NCBI GenBank assembly: GCA_003134655.1 | Contig: PLBY01000067.1 | Location: 1 to 39,130 of the forward strand | Source: Acidobacteriaceae bacterium | Lineage (GTDB): Bacteria > Acidobacteriota > Terriglobia > Terriglobales > Acidobacteriaceae | DNA length: 39,130 nucleotides | Direction of reading: 5' to 3' | Shown here: positions 18,081 to 25,541 of the stretch, piece by piece | Position numbering within the stretch: position 1 is the stretch's first letter | How the letters are laid out: each line of letters begins with the position of its first letter | The notes under the pieces: generated by a model | The model's database searches: none | Told to the model about the DNA's origin: nothing | The model's input: only the letters and a program-made list of their open reading frames with translations | Made by a program: the position numbers and the translations under genes

Positions 18081-20522
18081 ATGGGAACGATGGTTCAAGA
18101 CTTGCGATATGCGCTGCGGCAGTTGCGAAAGAACCCCGGATTCACCGGAATTGCTGTGCTAACTCTGGGGCTCGGTATCGCCGTAAACGCCACGATGTTT
18201 AGTCTGGTGAGCGCGTTCCTGTTGCGGCGGCCGCCCGGTCGTGAGCCAGAGCGCGTAGCGGTGGTTTCGACCATCGATCCGGCGCGGGGCTTTCAAGCCG
18301 ATGCCAGTCCCGTCTCGGTGCCCAACTATCTGGCGTGGCGCGAAGCGAACCACGTATTCGCAGACATGGCCGCAGCGAATGAATATCGCACGGTCAGTCT
18401 GACGCTACAGCAACAATCGGAGGCGGTGCGCTCGTCGGCTGTGTCTCCGAATTATTTCAGCGTGTTGGGCGTGACCCCGCAACTCGGGCGCACGTTCGCT
18501 GCCGGAGAAGACCTAGCCGGGCAGGATCACGTCGTCATTCTGAGCCACGAACTCTGGGAGCGGCAATTCGGTTTCGACCCTTCCGTCATCGGGCGCACAA
18601 TCCGGCTCGATCGGGAGAACTACACGGTAATCGGTGTCATGCCAGCGAACTTCCGCTTGCTGGGCTACACGCCGCAACTGTGGACGCCGCTCGTGCTGGC
18701 GCCTGCGGATCAGACTGCGGCAGCCCGTCACGACCGGTGGCTCCGCTTGTTCGCGCGGTTGAAGCCAGGGGTCACCCTCGAACAGGCCAAGGCCGAGTTC
18801 GGCACCTTGGCCCGCCAATCCGCGGAGAGCTTTCCCGAGACCGAGAAAGGTTGGGGTGCGACCGTGCGGACGCTGCCCGATTTCCTCATCTACAGTTTCG
18901 GCATTCGCAACGCATTGGCGATCATCATGACGACGGTAGGGTTTGTTCTGATGATTGCCTGCGCCAATGTGGCAGGGTTGCTTTTGGCCCGGGCGACGGG
19001 ACGCCGGAGGGAACTGGCCATTCGCCGCGCTCTTGGAGCCGGCCGTCTGCGCGTCATCCGGCAATTGCTGACCGAGGGCCTGGCGATCGCCGTTCTCGGT
19101 GGTGGCCTTGGTCTTCTGCTGGCGTTTTGGGGCATCAACCTGGTTCGGGCCAGGATGACCTTCAACGATGAAATCAGCGCCGTGCCCTTGAGTCTGGATT
19201 GGAACGTTCTGCTCTTCTCAGCGGGGCTGTCGCTGGCTTGCGCAGTGCTCTGCGCTCTTGCGCCGGCGCTGAACGCGTCTCGAACCGATATCACCACGAA
19301 TCTAAAAGACGAAGGCCGCACGGCGTCGCCGAGCCGTTCGCATAGTCGCCTGCGGACGGTGATGGTCACCGGCGAGATCGCGCTGGCTTTGGTTCTTCTG
19401 GTTGGGACCGGGCTGCTCATCCGCGCACTTTTCGTGATTGAGCATCAGAATCTGGGATTTAAGGCAGAACACCTCCTCACCGCAGGCCTGACCCTAGATA
19501 AGGCACGATACAACGACGCCTCACGGCAGACCCTCTTCGTTCGGGATCTGATTTCCCGATTGCAACATATTCCGGGCAGCGAGGCGGCAGCAGTGGCGTC
19601 CGATTTGCCGGCAACCTTCACGGGCAGCCTGAGTCTGCGGATTCAAGGCCAACCGGATCTGCCGGCCAGCCAAGCGCTGAGCGCGCTCGATTCTGTGGTT
19701 ACGCCGGACTACTTCCGAACGGCAGGCATCGCGCTGTTGCGTGGCCGGACCTTCACTGAGATGGATTCCCCCGCCGCACCGCGGGTGGTGCTGGTCAACC
19801 AGAAGTTTGTAGACCAATATCTGCCCGCCCAGGAAGCGCTCGGAAAGCGAATTCGGCTTGAGGTCAGTGGCGTGACGCCAGATTGGAGCGAGATCGTGGG
19901 AGTGGTCGGCAATGTGAAGACGTATTCCGAATCCACGCGCGACGACCCGGAAGTCTACGAGCCGTTTCTGCAACGGCCCGTATCTTCTTTCTCGGTGATC
20001 GTGCGGTCCACTTCCAATCCGAACGTGCTCGCTTCTGCGCTGCACGACACGGTGGCGCAGATGGACGTCGACCTTCCCCTGGCACACGTGATGAGCATGC
20101 CCGCACTGATCGAGTCGCAGAAGGGAGGGAACACGCTGTTCGTGCGCATGCTCGGCGCTTTCGCCCTGCTGGCGCTCACGCTGGCCGCGATCGGGATCTA
20201 CGGCATGATCGCTTATTCGGTCGGGCAGAGAACGCACGAAATCGGAATACGCATGGCCCTGGGAGCAAAAAGCCAAGACGTCCTGCGGATGGTACTTGGC
20301 GAGGGGATGAAGATGACGGCGGTGGGAGGGGTCGTGGGACTCGCGCTAGCACTGCCGCTGCCGAAACTCTTCGAAGCTTTATTTGTCGGTCTCCACGTGA
20401 GCGAGCCGGCGGTTTACCTTATCGTGGTGGTCGCCATCATCCTGGTTGCCGTGTTGGCAACCTACGTCCCGGCGCGACGGGCGGCGCGAGTGGAGCCGAT
20501 GAGTGCCCTTCGGCAAGAATAG
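18081..20522 (+). CDS. ADOP-type ABC transporter permease (MacB/FtsX duplication)
   Basis: 813 residues. The start is the ATG at 18081 (MGTMVQDLRYALRQLRKNPGF), with AGGAG ten bases upstream; another ATG at 18090 is possible. The protein has two tandem MacB-periplasmic plus FtsX units, the architecture of acidobacterial duplicated orphan permeases. First unit: helix GFTGIAVLTLGLGIAVNATM, periplasmic domain, then FtsX helices (IIMTTVGFVLMIACANVAGLLL) and RRELAIRRALGA. Second unit: TVMVTGEIALALVLLVGTGL, a periplasmic domain, then ALLALTLAAIGIYGMIAYSV, THEIGIRMALGA and the terminal YVPARRAARVEPMSALR. It is an inner-membrane protein expected to pair with an ATPase encoded elsewhere; none is adjacent, nor is the PadR-type regulator gene often found next to these. 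Substrate unknown (antibiotic or lipid export are typical for MacB-like systems). Confidence 0.92.
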   Translation: MGTMVQDLRYALRQLRKNPGFTGIAVLTLGLGIAVNATMFSLVSAFLLRRPPGREPERVAVVSTIDPARGFQADASPVSVPNYLAWREANHVFADMAAANEYRTVSLTLQQQSEAVRSSAVSPNYFSVLGVTPQLGRTFAAGEDLAGQDHVVILSHELWERQFGFDPSVIGRTIRLDRENYTVIGVMPANFRLLGYTPQLWTPLVLAPADQTAAARHDRWLRLFARLKPGVTLEQAKAEFGTLARQSAESFPETEKGWGATVRTLPDFLIYSFGIRNALAIIMTTVGFVLMIACANVAGLLLARATGRRRELAIRRALGAGRLRVIRQLLTEGLAIAVLGGGLGLLLAFWGINLVRARMTFNDEISAVPLSLDWNVLLFSAGLSLACAVLCALAPALNASRTDITTNLKDEGRTASPSRSHSRLRTVMVTGEIALALVLLVGTGLLIRALFVIEHQNLGFKAEHLLTAGLTLDKARYNDASRQTLFVRDLISRLQHIPGSEAAAVASDLPATFTGSLSLRIQGQPDLPASQALSALDSVVTPDYFRTAGIALLRGRTFTEMDSPAAPRVVLVNQKFVDQYLPAQEALGKRIRLEVSGVTPDWSEIVGVVGNVKTYSESTRDDPEVYEPFLQRPVSSFSVIVRSTSNPNVLASALHDTVAQMDVDLPLAHVMSMPALIESQKGGNTLFVRMLGAFALLALTLAAIGIYGMIAYSVGQRTHEIGIRMALGAKSQDVLRMVLGEGMKMTAVGGVVGLALALPLPKLFEALFVGLHVSEPAVYLIVVVAIILVAVLATYVPARRAARVEPMSALRQE

Positions 20523-20822
20523 GCATCCTGGAAATTGGGGTTCCCCCAGGCATGCGAAGCCGTGTCCGGTTCGCGGCGCACTTGCCGTGCCAATGGCAGC
20601 AGCCGAAACCGAGACTGATGCGTGTAGCTGCGGCATCGCTGAAGCGAAGTCTCGTTACGGCCTTCGCCTTCTTCCTAAGCCGTAAAACGCAACTCTCGTT
20701 TTGCGCGCGTTTGAGACCGGCTGCCCGCAGGGCGTTGCGTACCAAGATGTCCAACAAGGCCAATGTTCCGCCGAAGAGTATAGAATTAGGATGGTTTTAG
20801 TTAGGATCGGCAGTCTTCCCTC
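20523..20822. other. Intergenic region, nothing firm
   Basis: 300 bases between the permease and the histidine kinase. GGGGTTCCCC at about 20538 lies in a short hairpin without a T-run. TATAGAAT near 20778 could be a -10 element for the kinase but has no convincing -35. No gene is supported. Confidence 0.4.
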
Positions 20823-22943
20823 ATGAGCCTGGACCCCATTAATACCTCGCGTACCCCTCGCCCCCCGGGCAATCTCGACCGAGAAGAATCCCAACTGTGG
20901 CGCTGGATCTTGGGGTTCATGCTGCTTCTGGCGTTCGCCCTGGCAGGCTTGCTCTATGAGAGGCTGGAGAACATTCCGCTTCAGCTCCGCGCCATTCCTT
21001 TCGGGATCGTGACCCTTTCAATACTGTTCGCGGTGTACGCCTATGGACGCCGGCGCGAAGTCGGCGAGCTCAAAGTATTGCTGCGCGGACTGCAGGAGCA
21101 CGTGGGAGCAGCGCCTTCGGAAGAGCAACTCGACCAGCTCAGTCAGGTCATCATGCGCTCGCAGCGCAACTTCAAGGAGTTGATCGACTCCTTTGATGAT
21201 CCGGCGTGCGCGGTGTCGCTCGACGGCACGCTGCGGACGGTCAACAAGCGCATTACGGAGTTGACCGGACTGTCCTATTCGGAACTGGTTGGATGCAAGA
21301 TCTACGACCTGATTGAGGAACCGACCCGGGAAGATGTAGAGCGCGGCCTGGGGCGCTTTCTGGAAAAGAAGCGGTGGGCGGGGACGGTGCGGATCCGGCT
21401 CAAGAATAGTACGCGCCCACTTTATTTTGAATGCGTCTTGAATGGCATCGTGAAAGGCGATGAGGTCGTAGGCGCGAGCATGCTGGGGCGCGACGTCACC
21501 GAACAGCGCGAGAAGGAGATGCGCTTCACCGAATTGTTCGAGACCCTGCAGGAAGGCGTGTACTTCAGCACCCCTGAGGGACACTTGCTGGACGCGAATC
21601 CGGCTTTGGTGAACCTGCTGGGATACGCGGAGAAGCGGGAACTGCTGGCGGTGGAACCGGAGTCCTTGAATTTCGACGCTGGGCAACCGGTGCTAGGGCG
21701 GGCGGTGGACGACCGCGGGGGGGTGCGCACGCGGGAGGTCAAACTCCGCCGCAAGGATGGAACTGCCGCGGTGTTTCTCGATTCCTCACGCGCGGTTTGG
21801 GACGCGTCGGGAAACATCGTCCGCTACCAGGGAACGCTGGTCGACATTACCGAACGGCGGAAGATGGAGCGGCAACTGGCGCAGCAGGAGGAGTTCCGGG
21901 CGCGACTGCTGGAGAGCTTCCCGGATCTGATTCTGGTGGTGGATCTCGAGGAACGGTATACGTTCGTGAGTTCGCGGGCTCACGATCTGCTGGGCTACGA
22001 GCCGCAAAACATGCTGGGGAAGAAGATCTCAGAACTGGACGATCATTCCCCGGAGCTGGCTGCTCTTTACCACAATATTGTTTCCGGCAAAGAGGTGTTC
22101 GCGTCGGCGGAATATGGAGCGCGGCACCGCGATGGAAACTGGCGGACGATGCGTGCCGCGGGCAGCCAGCTGGTCGATGCGGATGCGAAGATCAGCGGGG
22201 TCATTGTTTCGGTGCGCGACATTACTCTGGAACGAAAGCTGGAACAGCAGGTGGTGCAGAGCGAGCGTCTGGCAGCGATGGGGGCGATGATTGGCGGCGT
22301 CGCCCACGAACTCAATAATCCGTTGACCACCATCATGGGCGTGAGCGAACTGCTGCAGGACACCGAGACCAACGAAGGGTCGCGGAAGCAGCTTGGGATG
22401 CTGCAGCAACAGGCGCGCAAGGCCGCGGAGATCGTCCAGAACCTGACGTATTTCTCGCGGCCACCGGCTCCGGGCAAGAGCAGAATCAACCTGGTGGAGG
22501 TGGTGGAGCGGACGTTGAACCTGCATGCGTATTCGCTGCGCAAGAACAGCATTACCGTGGACTTTCTGAAAGAAGCTGGAGTGCCTTATGCGCTGGGGGA
22601 TCCTCACCAGTTGATGCAGGTGTTTCTGAATCTTATTGTTAACGCGGAGCAGGCAATCCGCGAGGCTCGGGATAAAGGGACGCTGCGCATCCGGTTGGGT
22701 CGCGGGGACAACTCGGTGTGGGTGAGCTTTCACGATGACGGGCCCGGCATCCCGAAGGAGAACCTGACGAGCATCTTCGATCCGTTTTATACGACGAAGC
22801 GGCCCGGTCGCGGGACGGGGTTGGGGCTCAGCATCTGCAAGTCGGTGATGAAAGAGCACAACGGCAGTGTTGAAGCGGCGAACTCTCCCGAGGGGGGATC
22901 GGTGTTTACGGTGACGCTGCCGGTGTCGTCGGGGGCTATGTAA
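20823..22943 (+). CDS. Membrane sensor histidine kinase with three PAS domains
   Basis: 706 residues. Two membrane helices (about 26-46 and 57-75) with a very short external loop, so sensing is probably intracellular or in the membrane. A short coiled linker (78-115) leads to PAS1 (about 115-228), PAS2 (about 233-345) and PAS3 (about 355-470). Each ends in a PAC-like stretch (GRDVTEQ, LVDITERRKME, VRDITLERK). HisKA follows with GGVAHELNNPLTT (phospho-acceptor His495), then HATPase_c with N box FLNLIVNAEQA (601-611), G1 DDGPGIP (638-644), F-box DPFYTTK (653-659) and G2 GRGTGLGLS (662-670). No response regulator is encoded nearby, so it is an orphan kinase. The PAS domains may bind a cofactor; no haem or flavin signature was identified. 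No strong ribosome binding site. The gene converges with the next one, with only 3 bp between stop codons. Confidence 0.93.
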   Translation: MSLDPINTSRTPRPPGNLDREESQLWRWILGFMLLLAFALAGLLYERLENIPLQLRAIPFGIVTLSILFAVYAYGRRREVGELKVLLRGLQEHVGAAPSEEQLDQLSQVIMRSQRNFKELIDSFDDPACAVSLDGTLRTVNKRITELTGLSYSELVGCKIYDLIEEPTREDVERGLGRFLEKKRWAGTVRIRLKNSTRPLYFECVLNGIVKGDEVVGASMLGRDVTEQREKEMRFTELFETLQEGVYFSTPEGHLLDANPALVNLLGYAEKRELLAVEPESLNFDAGQPVLGRAVDDRGGVRTREVKLRRKDGTAAVFLDSSRAVWDASGNIVRYQGTLVDITERRKMERQLAQQEEFRARLLESFPDLILVVDLEERYTFVSSRAHDLLGYEPQNMLGKKISELDDHSPELAALYHNIVSGKEVFASAEYGARHRDGNWRTMRAAGSQLVDADAKISGVIVSVRDITLERKLEQQVVQSERLAAMGAMIGGVAHELNNPLTTIMGVSELLQDTETNEGSRKQLGMLQQQARKAAEIVQNLTYFSRPPAPGKSRINLVEVVERTLNLHAYSLRKNSITVDFLKEAGVPYALGDPHQLMQVFLNLIVNAEQAIREARDKGTLRIRLGRGDNSVWVSFHDDGPGIPKENLTSIFDPFYTTKRPGRGTGLGLSICKSVMKEHNGSVEAANSPEGGSVFTVTLPVSSGAM

Positions 22944-22946
22944 GGC

Positions 22947-23723
22947 CTACGGGCGCCTCTCGGCAGTATAGGTCATCGTGCTAGAGCGTCTCTTGTCCGA
23001 GGATTCAACTCGCATTGACTTGCCGTCTTTGGATACGGTCATGCGGGCAACTGTCATCACTTTTCCGTCCTGCTTATCAGTTTCCTCGATCGTATACTCA
23101 TCGATCAGCTTGATCGACACGGTGGCGTGGGCATCTCCGTCTGCGGGATAGTCATTGCCGTCAAACTTTACCTCGTAGCTCAAGCTTCCGTCCGAGATCT
23201 TCATTCCATTGGCGATGCTCTGATACGTAGTCAGAGTGCCGGCGCTGGTCGCGTTCTTGACGGTTTGCATGCTCCACTTGCCCGAGAGCGCATGCGAACC
23301 TGGGGGCCCTTGGGCGAGTCGAGTGAATCCTGCTTTTCCGGTGACCGTCTCCACTTCCTCCGTATTCGTGAACTCTTCCGTCATTGAGCGATCGTCCGAG
23401 GAAACCGTTTCGATGCACTCGAACGTGGTCTTGCCGTCTTTCTTCATGGTGAACTTGACCGAGTGGTTGTCCAGGATGCGCACCGCGAGTGTGTCGTAGG
23501 GATGCCCGGAGACTTTATGATCGGTCCCGTCAGTTTCCACGTCGACCTTTGGGACGCAGGTCTCGCAGTGGTAGGTGCCTTTGACGAGCAGATATTCTTC
23601 GGGAGGGCCGGAGAACTGGAGTGTATCCATCTTCATTTCCCAGGTGCCGTTGAAACGGCTTTGGGCTAACAAAGCAGAACCAGTCAGCAAGAAGAAGAAT
23701 ACGAGTGCGCGACAATTCCACAT
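22947..23723 (-). CDS. Secreted protein with two related beta-rich domains
   Basis: 258 residues. The ATG at 23723 (MWNCRALVFFFLLTGSALLAQ) has GGAGG six bases upstream; a GTG four codons earlier is less likely. The signal peptide ends Leu-Ala-Gln. The mature protein has two halves that look related: FNGTWEMKMDT...KVSGHPYDTLAVRILDNHSVKF and LSGKWSMQTVK...YEVKFDGNDYPADGDAHATVSI, each starting with a G-x-W motif and containing a D-x-S-M-T/R-V-E-like strand near its end (DDRSMTEEF, DGKSMRVES). This suggests a duplicated lipocalin-like or beta-barrel unit, common among acidobacterial secreted proteins. No catalytic motif. Two Cys in CETC may form a disulfide. Function unknown. Confidence 0.75.
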   Translation of the reverse strand: MWNCRALVFFFLLTGSALLAQSRFNGTWEMKMDTLQFSGPPEEYLLVKGTYHCETCVPKVDVETDGTDHKVSGHPYDTLAVRILDNHSVKFTMKKDGKTTFECIETVSSDDRSMTEEFTNTEEVETVTGKAGFTRLAQGPPGSHALSGKWSMQTVKNATSAGTLTTYQSIANGMKISDGSLSYEVKFDGNDYPADGDAHATVSIKLIDEYTIEETDKQDGKVMTVARMTVSKDGKSMRVESSDKRRSSTMTYTAERRP

Positions 23724-23780
23724 GGAGGCCTCCACTGATCACAGAGGATTGGATGCGGGGACAGAGCTTCGCGAAAACCC

Positions 23781-23809
23781 TGACGGCCGAGGCGGCCGTC
23801 ACCACATAA
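23781..23809. repeat. Intergenic palindromic repeat, relative of 7240-7267
   Basis: GACGGCC-gaggc-GGCCGTC (23782-23800) followed by ACCACATAA. Same design as 7240-7267 (palindrome around a GGGGC/GAGGC centre, then CCACATA), with compensating changes in both arms. Confidence 0.65.
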
Positions 23810-23847
23810 GCCCATCTCCACCTGAGCTTATCTGCACCTGGATCTTC

Positions 23848-25041
23848 CTAGCGTTCGACGGCCATGGCTACGGCGTTGCCTCCGCCGAGACAGAGGGCGG
23901 CGATGCCGCGCTTTACGTCGCGGCGAATCATTTCGTAGATCAGCGTGACAAGGACGCGCGCGCCGCTGGCGCCGATGGGATGGCCGATGGCTACAGCGCC
24001 GCCGTTCACGTTGACCTTGTCGGGATTCAGGCCCAACTCTCGCATTACACCCAGCGCCTGGACGGAGAAAGCTTCGTTGAGTTCGTAGAGGTCGACGTCT
24101 TCGTTCTTCCAGCCAGTTTTTTCCCAGATCGTGCGGACGGCACCAACGGGAGCCATCATGACCCATTTGGGTTCGACACCGCTGGTCGCCTGAGCGACGA
24201 TTCGGACCATGGGCTTCGCGCCGAGTTCGGCCGCGCGCTTGTCGCTGGTGACGAGCAACGCCGCCGCGCCGTCGTTGACACCGGGTGCGTTGCCGGCGGT
24301 GACAGTGCCATCTTTCTTGAACGCGGGCTTCAGGGCGCGCAGCACTTCGATGGTGGTGTCTTCGCGGGGGCTTTCGTCTTTGTCGAAGATCGTTGGAGGA
24401 GCGCCTTTCTTCTTCGCGGGAATCTCGACGGGAACGATCTGCGATTTGAAGCGGCATTCTTTGATCGCGGAGAGCGCCTTGCGGTGCGAGTGCAAAGCGA
24501 ATTCATCTTGCTCCTCGCGCGAGATGCCATATTTCTCGGCCACATTCTCGCCGGTGATGCCCATGTGATGGTCGTTGTAGATATCCCAAAGGCCGTCGTG
24601 CACCATGGAGTCGACGATCTGAGCATTACCGAGACGATATCCCTTGCGCGCTTGGGGCAGAAGATAGGGGGCGTTGGTCATCGATTCCATGCCACCGGCG
24701 ACGACGATGGAACTATTTCCGGTCTGTACCGCTTGCGCTGCGAGAGCGACGGATTTCAATCCGGAGCCGCAAACCTTGTTGATTGTCATGGCACCTGTCG
24801 TGGGAGAGAGTCCGCCGTAGATTGCGGCCTGTCGCGCGGGATTCTGGCCGAGTCCGGCGGAGAGGACGTTGCCCATGATGCATTCATCGACCTGCGCTGG
24901 ATCGACACCGGCACGCTTCACCGCCTCGCGGACTGCGATGGCGCCGAGTTGCGGGGCGGAGAGGTCGGAGAGGCTGCCTTGAAATTTCCCGACGGCGGTG
25001 CGGCAGCCGGAGATAATGACAACATCGTCAAAAGAGGCCAT
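23848..25041 (-). CDS. Acetyl-CoA C-acetyltransferase (thiolase)
   Basis: Condenses two acetyl-CoA to acetoacetyl-CoA, or the reverse. 397 residues, normal for a biosynthetic-type thiolase. Nucleophilic Cys91 in [13 protein letters not shown], His354 in [12 protein letters not shown] and Cys384 in [12 protein letters not shown] are all present. The Walker-like [11 protein letters not shown] stretch is complete. Start ATG at 25041 with GGGAG upstream. No polyhydroxyalkanoate synthase, reductase or beta-oxidation partner lies beside it, so the pathway (PHA, ketone or fatty acid metabolism) is open. The upstream region has a perfect TATAAT on the minus strand. Confidence 0.94.
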   Translation of the reverse strand: MASFDDVVIISGCRTAVGKFQGSLSDLSAPQLGAIAVREAVKRAGVDPAQVDECIMGNVLSAGLGQNPARQAAIYGGLSPTTGAMTINKVCGSGLKSVALAAQAVQTGNSSIVVAGGMESMTNAPYLLPQARKGYRLGNAQIVDSMVHDGLWDIYNDHHMGITGENVAEKYGISREEQDEFALHSHRKALSAIKECRFKSQIVPVEIPAKKKGAPPTIFDKDESPREDTTIEVLRALKPAFKKDGTVTAGNAPGVNDGAAALLVTSDKRAAELGAKPMVRIVAQATSGVEPKWVMMAPVGAVRTIWEKTGWKNEDVDLYELNEAFSVQALGVMRELGLNPDKVNVNGGAVAIGHPIGASGARVLVTLIYEMIRRDVKRGIAALCLGGGNAVAMAVER

Positions 25042-25073
25042 GAATCAAGCTCCCGCGAAGATTTCGCGACCTC

Positions 25074-25079
25074 ATTATA
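25074..25079 (-). promoter_or_regulatory. Candidate -10 element of the thiolase gene
   Basis: A perfect TATAAT on the minus strand, 32 bases before the thiolase ATG. No good -35 hexamer at 16-18 bp spacing was found, so an activator may be needed or the match may be chance. Confidence 0.35.
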
Positions 25080-25321
25080 GATGCAAGAGCGCGGGAATGC
25101 GTCGCATGCGGAGGCAACGCGACGGGTTGCGTGTGGTGGGATGAGAGAGTGCGGTTCTTGCCGACGTGTGCCGCGCCGGATGCAGTTCTTGACGCACACG
25201 CGGGATGAAAACCGCTCGCAACTCGACGCGCTCTGCAAAATTCTTGTTGACTTTTGCTTCTGAAGTTCTCTCGGCGTGACTTTGGTGTCACAACTTGCGC
25301 CGATCGATCATCATTTTTTTC

Positions 25322-25350
25322 TTGACTTCATTTTTCATTAACTCTATACA
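25322..25350 (+). promoter_or_regulatory. Strong sigma70-type promoter of the lysine-rich micro-ORF
   Basis: TTGACT (25322-25327), 17-bp AT-rich spacer, TATACA (25345-25350); five of six matches in each hexamer. Predicted start near 25357. Upstream lies GTGAC-N6-GTCAC (25276-25291), a palindrome of the CRP/FNR-family shape, centred about 73 bases before the start. Confidence 0.75.
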
Positions 25351-25416
25351 TCAACTAGTTGCAGTAAAAGACCGCTGCGACATTTTCCATGAAAAATGGA
25401 AGGGAGAATAGGAACA

Positions 25417-25458
25417 ATGGCAACCAAGAAAAAGGCAAAGAAGAAAAAGAAGCATTAA
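25417..25458 (+). CDS. 13-residue lysine-rich micropeptide (putative)
   Basis: ATG at 25417 to TAA at 25456-25458 reads MATKKKAKKKKKH: eight Lys of 13 residues. The ribosome binding region is AGGGAGAATAGGAACA before the ATG. The ORF sits alone inside a compact unit: promoter at 25322-25350, a small hairpin in the leader (TTCCAT-gaaaa-ATGGAA near 25385-25401), the ORF, and a strong terminator at 25481-25513, predicting a transcript of about 155 nt. The peptide resembles the lysine-rich tails of histone-like proteins, so nucleic-acid or polyanion binding is plausible but unproven. Alternatively the unit makes a small RNA and the ORF is incidental. I do not recognise a described family. Confidence 0.55.
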   Translation: MATKKKAKKKKKH

Positions 25459-25480
25459 GAAAGTTCGGTACGAGTAAACA

Positions 25481-25513
25481 AGGGGACGCTCAAGAGCGTC
25501 CCCTAAGTTTTTT
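25481..25513 (+). terminator. Rho-independent terminator of the micro-ORF unit
   Basis: Perfect 10-bp stem AGGGGACGCT / AGCGTCCCCT (25481-25490 and 25495-25504) with loop CAAG, then AAGTTTTTT. It also precedes the end of the minus-strand helicase gene and may act in both directions. Confidence 0.85.
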
Positions 25514-25541
25514 GTGGCGGAAATTCTTCGATCGGATCTGG

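Noticed and set aside
20437..20763. 108-codon minus-strand frame after the ADOP permease
   Set aside because: No ribosome binding site; it overlaps the permease end and its sequence is low-quality Arg/Leu/Gly. Not supported.
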